Assembly (NCBI GenBank): GCA_963750895.1
Contig: CAVVSD010000008.1
Location: 558,001 to 622,000 of the forward strand
Reading direction: 5' to 3'
DNA from: CAVVSD01 sp963750895
GTDB taxonomy: Bacteria > Actinomycetota > Thermoleophilia > Solirubrobacterales > Solirubrobacteraceae
DNA length: 64,000 bases
Made by a program: the position numbers and the translations under genes. The stretch's first letter is position 1. Each line of letters starts with the position of its first letter. The notes below the pieces were generated by a model. The model made no database searches and had not been told where the DNA came from. It saw nothing but the letters and a program-made list of their open reading frames with translations. Shown in pieces: positions 58,866 through 64,000 of this stretch.

Positions 58866-60059
58866 ATGAGCATCACCACCGACAACGAGACGGTCGACGC
58901 TGTCGCACGCGCCCGCGCGCTGCACGGACTCGTCGATGAGCAGTGGGCCGCCTCCGAGGACCTCGGTCAGCTGACGCCGGACATCGACGACGCGCTGCAC
59001 GCGCAGGGCCTCTACGGGATCTGGGTCCCGAAGTCCCTCGGCGGCCTCGAGCTCGACCCGATCACGTCGCTCGAGGTGCTCGAGGCGGTCTCGTACGCGC
59101 AGCCGTCCGCCGGCTGGGTCCTCATGGCCGCCGGCCTGTCGGTCGGCACCGGCGCCGCCTACCTCGGCGACAACGCGATCGAGGAGATCTTCACCGACGT
59201 CGAGCGCTGGCCGATCATCGCCGGCCAGGGCACGCGGCCCGGCACCGCCAAGCAGGTCGAGGGCGGCCTGGAGATCAGCGGCGACTGGAGCTTCGCCTCC
59301 GGCATCAAGCACGCGCAGTACATCCACACCGCCGTCGTCGTCGAGGAGACCGGCGAGTTCCGCATCTGCGTGGTCCCGATCGAGAAGGCCAACCTCGAGT
59401 GGGACTCGTGGGACGTGCTCGGCCTGCGCGCGACGGGGTCCATCGACTACACGATGCGCAACGTCTTCGTGCCCGACGGCTTCTCGCACCCCGGCCTCGC
59501 GCAGGAGTCCACGCGCGGCGGCTCGCTGTACAAGCTCGGCATCATCCAGCTCGCGATGGTCTGCCACTCCGGCTGGGCGCTGGGCGTCGGCCGACGCATC
59601 CTCGACGAGCTCGCCGGCATGGCGCAGGCGAAGGCCGGCCGCGCCGGGCAGATCGCCGAGAGCGACGCCTTCCAGATGGGCTTCGCGGAGGCGGAGGCGA
59701 AGTTCCGCGCCGCGCGTGCCCTCGTCTTCGAGTCCTTCCGCGACGCCTGGGCCACGCTGGAGAGCGGCGAGCAGCTGTCCACCCGCCAGGCCACGCTGCT
59801 GCGCGTCGGGCTGTCGCACCTCACGTGGACGGTCAACGAGGTCTCGGAGTTCGCCTACCGCAACGGCGGCACGACCGCCCTGCGCTCCGGCACGATGCAG
59901 CGCCTGTTCCGCGACGTCCACGCGGGCACGCAGCACATCACGAGCGCCCCGGGCGTCATCAAGGCCGCCGGCAAGGAGCTCGCCGGCCTCGCCCCTGACA
60001 GCCAGTGGATCTTCCTCGACATCGTCGGCCAGGACGCCGCCGCCCCCGCGGGGCACTGA
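58866..60059 (+). CDS. acyl-CoA dehydrogenase-fold flavoprotein (monooxygenase HsaA/DszC-like)
   Basis: A 397-residue flavoprotein of the acyl-CoA dehydrogenase fold. Features such as WVPKSLGGLELDPITSLEVL, SAGWVLMAAGL and VLGLRATGSIDYTMRNVFVP, and the C-terminal RDVHAGTQHITSAPGVI, are like those of two-component FMNH2-dependent hydroxylases, so an oxygenase is as likely as a dehydrogenase. GAGGAG lies about 10-16 nt before the ATG. A separate promoter with an operator-like palindrome is present. No reductase gene is adjacent. Confidence 0.85.
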   Translation: MSITTDNETVDAVARARALHGLVDEQWAASEDLGQLTPDIDDALHAQGLYGIWVPKSLGGLELDPITSLEVLEAVSYAQPSAGWVLMAAGLSVGTGAAYLGDNAIEEIFTDVERWPIIAGQGTRPGTAKQVEGGLEISGDWSFASGIKHAQYIHTAVVVEETGEFRICVVPIEKANLEWDSWDVLGLRATGSIDYTMRNVFVPDGFSHPGLAQESTRGGSLYKLGIIQLAMVCHSGWALGVGRRILDELAGMAQAKAGRAGQIAESDAFQMGFAEAEAKFRAARALVFESFRDAWATLESGEQLSTRQATLLRVGLSHLTWTVNEVSEFAYRNGGTTALRSGTMQRLFRDVHAGTQHITSAPGVIKAAGKELAGLAPDSQWIFLDIVGQDAAAPAGH

Positions 60060-60068
60060 CCCAGGTCC

Positions 60069-60719
60069 TCAGGGTCGCTGCGTGGGCACCAGGACGGTGA
60101 CGCGCAGCGGCTCGCCGGCCCAGCCGCGCTCGGCGAACGTCCGCGCGGCGTAGGGCCGCCCCCCGACCTGCACGGCGCCCGCCTCGGCGGGCATCGGCAC
60201 GTGCAGGAGCGACGTCGGTCGCGCCTCGGCGTGACCGTGCGCGCCGTGGACGACGATCGCCTGGCCCGTGAGCCGGTGGAAGAGCTTCACGTAGCCGACG
60301 ACGTCCTGGACCGACGCGCTGACGACGGCGCCGCGGGTTCCGGGCACCGCCTTCGCAGCCGGCGCGACGACGAAGCGCCCGCCGACGTCGACCAGCGGCT
60401 CGGTCCCCCGCTGCAGGCTCAGCCGCACGACGTGGCGGCCGGGCATGAACAGCTCGCGCAGCGCCGCCGACCGCAGCGCCCGCGGCGCGCCGCTGCGTGC
60501 GGCGGCGGTGAGGCGCGGGTCCTTCGCGAGGCGCCGCGCGGCGGCCCGCGCGACCGTCCCTCCGGCCTCGAGCGCGTAGAGGCGGCGCGCGACGTCCACG
60601 TAGGCGTCGAGCCTCGCGCCGTCCGGCGGCCGGGAGGCGGCGCCGCCGGACCCGGCGGTCGCGACGAGGCCGGCGACCGCGAGGGCGGCCGGGACGAGCA
60701 GGAGCAGGCGACGGGGCAT
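60069..60719 (-). CDS. secreted hypothetical protein, 216 aa
   Basis: N-terminal signal peptide or anchor (LLLLVPAALAVAGLVATAG) and a mixed alpha/beta mature region (VRLSLQRGTEPLVDVGGRFV; VSASVQDVVGYVKLFHRLTG) with the look of an extracellular PAS/Cache-like sensor domain. The resemblance is by eye only. No downstream enzymatic domain. Divergent from the GT-C gene with a 149-bp gap. Function unknown. Confidence 0.7.
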   Translation of the reverse strand: MPRRLLLLVPAALAVAGLVATAGSGGAASRPPDGARLDAYVDVARRLYALEAGGTVARAAARRLAKDPRLTAAARSGAPRALRSAALRELFMPGRHVVRLSLQRGTEPLVDVGGRFVVAPAAKAVPGTRGAVVSASVQDVVGYVKLFHRLTGQAIVVHGAHGHAEARPTSLLHVPMPAEAGAVQVGGRPYAARTFAERGWAGEPLRVTVLVPTQRP

Positions 60720-60868
60720 GCGCGCAGGCTCGCGCCCGCGCCTGTGGGCGACGTCGCGCGGTCGTGGTCGCCCCGTGCGTGCGCCGCACGGTCCCCCAAC
60801 ACGATCCCAACACCCGCCCAACGGCTCGTTGTCGCACCGCTTGCCGCGCGGGCGGACGGTGGGTCGGC

Positions 60869-62323
60869 ATGGCCACCACTGCGCTCCCCGGCGCCCGCGC
60901 CCTCCCTCCCAGCGCCGGGCGCGCGACCCTTCCGCGCTCGCCCGTGCCGGCGGTCGTCGGGGGCGCAGGGTGTGCCGCGGTCCTCGCGTCCAGCGCGTGG
61001 CTCGCGGTCGCCGCCGCGGCCGGCCCGTCGCAGCTCTCGCCGCCCACGCGCCGCCCCGGCGGGGACGTCGGCTGGCTGCTGGGCCCGCTGCACGGCGTCC
61101 TCGCCTGGCCGGTCGGCAGCGTCGCCGACCTGCACCGCTGGCTGCTCGTCGCGACGGCCGTCGCGACCGGCGGCTGGATCCTCGCGTGGGCCGGCGCACC
61201 CGCGCTGGGGACGCGCGTCGTCCTGGGGGTGAGCGGCGCCGCCCAGGCGCTGCTGCTGCTCGGGCCGCCGCAGCCGCTCACCGACGTCTTCAACTACGTC
61301 CTCTACGGCCGCATGGACGCGCTGTACGGCCTGAACCCCTACCGCGTCGCGCCGCGACTCGCGCTGGGCGACCCGGTCTACGGGCTCGCCAACTGGCACG
61401 GGCTGCGCTCGCCCTACGGCCCGCTCTTCACGCTGGCGTTCGCGGGCCTCGGGCACCTGCCCACGGCCGCGGACCTGTGGACGTGGAAGGTCGTCGTCGG
61501 CGTCTCGAGCGTCGCCACGGTCGCACTCACCGCGTCGATGGCGCGCCGCCTGGGCCGCGACCCGGCGCGCGCCGCCGCGCTGCTCGGGCTGAGCCCGGTG
61601 CTCCTGCTGGCGGAGGTCGGCGGGGAGCACCAGGACGCGCCCGCGCTGCTGTGCGTCGTCGCCGCGGCGTGGTGCCTCGTGCGCGGCCGCGGCGCCGTCT
61701 CCTCCGCCCGGCTGGACGCCGCGGCGGGCGCGCTCGTCGTCCTCGCCGCGGCGATCAAGCCCTCGCTGGCCATCGTCGCGCCCGTCGTCGTCCTCGGCGC
61801 GACGCGGCGCCCGTGGGCGCTGGCGGGCCTGGCCGGGGCGGGCGTCGTCGCGGGGCTCGCCGATCTCGCGGCGTTCGGCGGCGCGACGCCCGATCTCGCG
61901 ACCCAGGCGTCGCTCGTCACGCCGCTGTCGCTGCCCAACCTGCTCGGGCTGGCGGACGGTCACGGCGGGGCGGACGCAGCGGTGCGCGGGGCCGCGCGCG
62001 TGATCCTCGAGGGCGTCGTCGTGCTCGCGTCGGCCCGGGTGTTCCTGCGCCGCGACCGGGCGCTGCCGGCGATGGCGGTCGTCCTCGTCGCCGCGGTCCT
62101 CGCGCTCCCCTGGGTCATGCCGTGGTACCTCGTCTGGGCGCTGCCGTTCCTCGCGCTGGCCCGCGCGCGGATCGGCGTCCCCGTCGCCGTCGTCGTCGCG
62201 GTGTGGCTCATCGTGGGCGGGCTGCCGCAGGAGACCGCGATCCTGCACTGGGCCGGCTACGTCCCGACGCACCACGCCACCGGGCTGGAGAATCACCAGG
62301 TCGTGGAGAACCTGCTGCGATGA
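60869..62323 (+). CDS. GT-C-type polyprenyl-phosphate-dependent glycosyltransferase (GT87/MptB-like)
   Basis: A 484-residue membrane glycosyltransferase with about 12 helices. The loop carries TDVFNYVLYGRMDALYGLNP and HGLRSPYGPLFTLA. Acidic and aromatic residues in the first loop and AEVGGEHQDAPALL match GT-C mannosyltransferases or arabinosyltransferases using polyprenyl-phosphate sugars. ATG 60869 begins after a GC-rich non-coding stretch. Its stop overlaps the gtrA-like start (ATGA). Works outside the membrane on glycolipids or polymers. Confidence 0.85.
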   Translation: MATTALPGARALPPSAGRATLPRSPVPAVVGGAGCAAVLASSAWLAVAAAAGPSQLSPPTRRPGGDVGWLLGPLHGVLAWPVGSVADLHRWLLVATAVATGGWILAWAGAPALGTRVVLGVSGAAQALLLLGPPQPLTDVFNYVLYGRMDALYGLNPYRVAPRLALGDPVYGLANWHGLRSPYGPLFTLAFAGLGHLPTAADLWTWKVVVGVSSVATVALTASMARRLGRDPARAAALLGLSPVLLLAEVGGEHQDAPALLCVVAAAWCLVRGRGAVSSARLDAAAGALVVLAAAIKPSLAIVAPVVVLGATRRPWALAGLAGAGVVAGLADLAAFGGATPDLATQASLVTPLSLPNLLGLADGHGGADAAVRGAARVILEGVVVLASARVFLRRDRALPAMAVVLVAAVLALPWVMPWYLVWALPFLALARARIGVPVAVVVAVWLIVGGLPQETAILHWAGYVPTHHATGLENHQVVENLLR

Positions 62324-62685
62324 GGGAGCTCGCCCGCGTCGCCCGCTACGCGCTCGTCGGCGTGTCCAACACCGTGATCACCTTCCTCGCCTACACGTTG
62401 CTGGTCCGCGCCGGCATCGCCGCCCCGGCGGCATCGGCCGCCGGCTTCGCGCTCGGTGCGGCGAACGGCTACGAGCTCAACCGCCGCTGGACGTTCCGCG
62501 CGTCCGGACGGGTCGGCCGCTACGTCGCGGTGCAGGCGGTCGGCGCCGCCGCGAGCGCGGCCGGTGTCGCCCTCGCGCGCGGGGACGGCCTGCCCGGGCT
62601 CCCCGCGGAGCTCGTGGTCCTGCCCGCGGTCACGCTGCTCACGTACGCGCTGGCGCGCACGATCGTCTTCGCCGAGGCCGCGTGA
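62320..62685 (+). CDS. GtrA-family membrane protein
   Basis: A 121-residue protein with four predicted helices (YALVGVSNTVITFLAYTLLV at the start, NGYELNRRWTFRASG in the middle). GtrA proteins are thought to flip undecaprenyl-linked sugars. Here it is translationally coupled to the GT-C enzyme before it (ATGA) and to the esterase after it (GTGA), so it may supply its polyprenyl-phosphate sugar. Confidence 0.9.
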   Translation: MRELARVARYALVGVSNTVITFLAYTLLVRAGIAAPAASAAGFALGAANGYELNRRWTFRASGRVGRYVAVQAVGAAASAAGVALARGDGLPGLPAELVVLPAVTLLTYALARTIVFAEAA

Positions 62686-63581
62686 GCACGCGGGCGATCC
62701 TGACGCTGGGCGGGATCGCCGTCGTGCTCTCCGTCGCCGCGGTCGGCGTCGCCGCGCTGCACGGGAACCCGGCCTCTGGCGCGTCCGACGCGAGCTGCGC
62801 GCCGATGAGCCCGGGCGCGCACCGCATCACCGTCGAGGCCGGGCGCGCGCCCGTCGTCGTCCACATCCCGCCGAAGCTGCTCACGGGCGCGCCGCTCGTC
62901 CTCGCCCTGCCCGGCGCGGGACAGACCGCCCGCGACTTCGCCGCCTACACCGGCTACTCGCGGCTGGCCGACGCCGAGCGCGTCGCGGTCGCCTACGCGA
63001 CGGCGTCCGGGTCGCGCCCGCTGTGGAACGTCACCGACCACATCCCAGGGCACGCCCAGGACGTGCCGTACCTGCGCGCGGTGATCCCCGCGGTGGTGAA
63101 GGCGGCGTGCGCCGATCCCGCCCGCGTCGGCGTGACCGGCGTGTCCAACGGGGGCGGCATGAGCGCGCGGATGGCCTGCGACGCGGCCGATCTCGTCGCC
63201 GCGGCGGCGCCCGTGGCGGGCGGGTACGGCGCGCTCCCCGACTGCCACCCGTCGCGCCCGGTGCCGATCCTCGAGATCCACGGGACGGCCGACCAGGTGG
63301 TCCCCTACGCCGGGAAGGGGGACCCGGTCCGCGGGGACGTCGCGTCCTTCCTCGCGCAGTGGCGGCGGCTCGACGGCTGCACGGGCGAGCCGCGGGCGCG
63401 CAGCGTCGCGGACGGCGTCCGGGAGCTGCGCTCGGTGCGCTGCGCGGGCGGGACGGAGGTCGTCCACGACCGGGTCGCAGGCGCCGAGCACGGCTGGCCC
63501 GGCGCCGACGACATCAGCGGCGGCGACGAGTTCTCCTCGACGCGGCGGACGTTCGACTTCCTGACCTCGTTCCGGCGCTGA
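62682..63581 (+). CDS. secreted PHB depolymerase-like/LpqC-type esterase
   Basis: A 299-residue alpha/beta hydrolase with an N-terminal membrane helix or signal peptide (about 5-25). The elbow is GVSNGGGMSARMA, the acid lies in IHGTADQVVPYAG and the His in AGAEHGWPG, completing a catalytic triad. LpqC and feruloyl-esterase relatives cleave ester bonds in polymers or cell-wall glycans. GTG start overlaps the GtrA stop. It may deacylate a polymer made by the adjacent transferase (inference). Confidence 0.88.
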   Translation: MSTRAILTLGGIAVVLSVAAVGVAALHGNPASGASDASCAPMSPGAHRITVEAGRAPVVVHIPPKLLTGAPLVLALPGAGQTARDFAAYTGYSRLADAERVAVAYATASGSRPLWNVTDHIPGHAQDVPYLRAVIPAVVKAACADPARVGVTGVSNGGGMSARMACDAADLVAAAAPVAGGYGALPDCHPSRPVPILEIHGTADQVVPYAGKGDPVRGDVASFLAQWRRLDGCTGEPRARSVADGVRELRSVRCAGGTEVVHDRVAGAEHGWPGADDISGGDEFSSTRRTFDFLTSFRR

Positions 63582-64000
63582 GGTCCCAGGCGAGGCCGGG
63601 CGACGGCTGACCCAGCCGGCGGGAGACGTCGGTCCCGTGGGCGCGGACCCATGCCTCGGCAGGGGTGCACCCGCGACCCGTCGCCCCGCACGCTCCACCG
63701 AGCAGCGCGGTGCGGACCCGGCCGCCCGCGAGCCCGGCCGGCGTGACGAGCGGATGGCGACCGGCCGCGAGGAACACGACGTTGCGATCGCCCGCCGCGA
63801 CGAGCTGCGCGCCGCGCGCGACCGCCGACGTCGCGATCTCGCCGCCGCGTGCGCGCTCCCAGCGGGTCAGCACCGCGATGCGCGCGGGCGCCAGCGCCCC
63901 CGGCGTCCCGGAGTCCTCGACGCGGTGGGCGACCGCGCCCACGGAGACGACGAGCGCGCCCAGGAGCACCGCGCCGACGGCGGCGAGGACCCACCGGCGC
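63514..64000 (-). CDS. partial membrane-anchored hypothetical protein (5' end outside window)
   Basis: The frame is open to the right edge. Visible sequence begins RRWVLAAVGAVLLGALVVS, a membrane helix, then ALAPARIAVLTRWERARGG and GGACGATGRGCTPAEAWVRA with two cysteines. The C-terminus becomes Arg/Ser-rich and overlaps the esterase gene by 68 nt, so the true stop may be near 63580 if an indel is present. No family recognised. Confidence 0.5.
   Translation of the reverse strand, partial: RRWVLAAVGAVLLGALVVSVGAVAHRVEDSGTPGALAPARIAVLTRWERARGGEIATSAVARGAQLVAAGDRNVVFLAAGRHPLVTPAGLAGGRVRTALLGGACGATGRGCTPAEAWVRAHGTDVSRRLGQPSPGLAWDLSAGTRSGSRTSAASRRTRRRR

Noticed and set aside
1..64000. CRISPR arrays, insertion sequences, toxin-antitoxin or other defence loci
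   Set aside because: No regularly spaced repeats, transposase motifs, terminal inverted repeats or recognisable defence genes were seen on either strand.

Overview
The window is about 64 kb of very GC-rich DNA with densely packed genes. The gene content points to a high-GC actinobacterium, and several family choices point to the Thermoleophilia/Solirubrobacterales. These include giant BTAD and LuxR regulators with TPR repeats, TAGNNT -10 boxes just upstream of start codons, an ECF sigma factor beside an LPxTG-like protein, and a CpsB-type PHP phosphatase in a Wzx/Wzy polysaccharide locus. The lineage is inferred from style and content, because no rRNA or ribosomal protein gene is present. One tRNA gene (Ser, CGA) is seen. 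No insertion sequence, prophage or CRISPR array was found.

Left part (1-33 kb) is metabolic, regulatory and exporter genes: a cut alpha-oxoamine synthase, a quinone reductase, a K+-channel/RCK protein, acetoacetyl-CoA ligase, a TetR/GT1 glycosyltransferase pair with an unannotated 57-codon gene, and a DrrAB-type ABC exporter whose promoter carries SARP-box-like repeats. Next comes a minus-strand block of two large BTAD regulators enclosing an OsmC protein and an acyl-CoA dehydrogenase homologue. After this lie a class III aminotransferase, a methyltransferase, an alcohol dehydrogenase, a GNAT/aldose epimerase pair, PAP2, tRNA-Ser, a hydrolase/flavin monooxygenase unit with two LuxR-type regulators, a FAD reductase, an overlapping XRE-cupin/acetyltransferase/tadA operon and a secreted subtilase.

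Centre (33.5-53 kb) is an exopolysaccharide locus. It holds a CpsB/PHP phosphatase, an ECF sigma factor with an LPFTG-tailed membrane protein, two O-antigen-ligase/polymerase-type proteins, a polyprenyl-phosphate sugar transferase, a BY-kinase/Wzz protein, a Wzx-type flippase, three GT4 and one GT2 glycosyltransferases, a PssD/PssE (Alg14/Alg13-like) pair and two polysaccharide deacetylases. A TetR/dehalogenase-like hydrolase pair sits inside it. A secreted D-glucuronyl C5-epimerase-like protein lies about 4 kb downstream. Together these suggest Wzx/Wzy-type export of a polymer that may contain uronate and be modified after polymerisation (inference).

Right part (53-64 kb) has a lipoprotein, a NYN-domain protein, a VOC protein, a fatty-acyl-CoA ligase, a methyltransferase, the C5-epimerase, an FHA protein, an acyl-CoA dehydrogenase homologue, a GT-C transferase/GtrA/esterase operon and a gene cut by the right edge.

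Two patterns cut across the window. Several genes are broken by single-base indels, mostly in short C/G runs, which looks like consensus error or recent decay. Five convergent gene pairs share one CTAG tetranucleotide as both stop codons, and this supports two very small genes as real.
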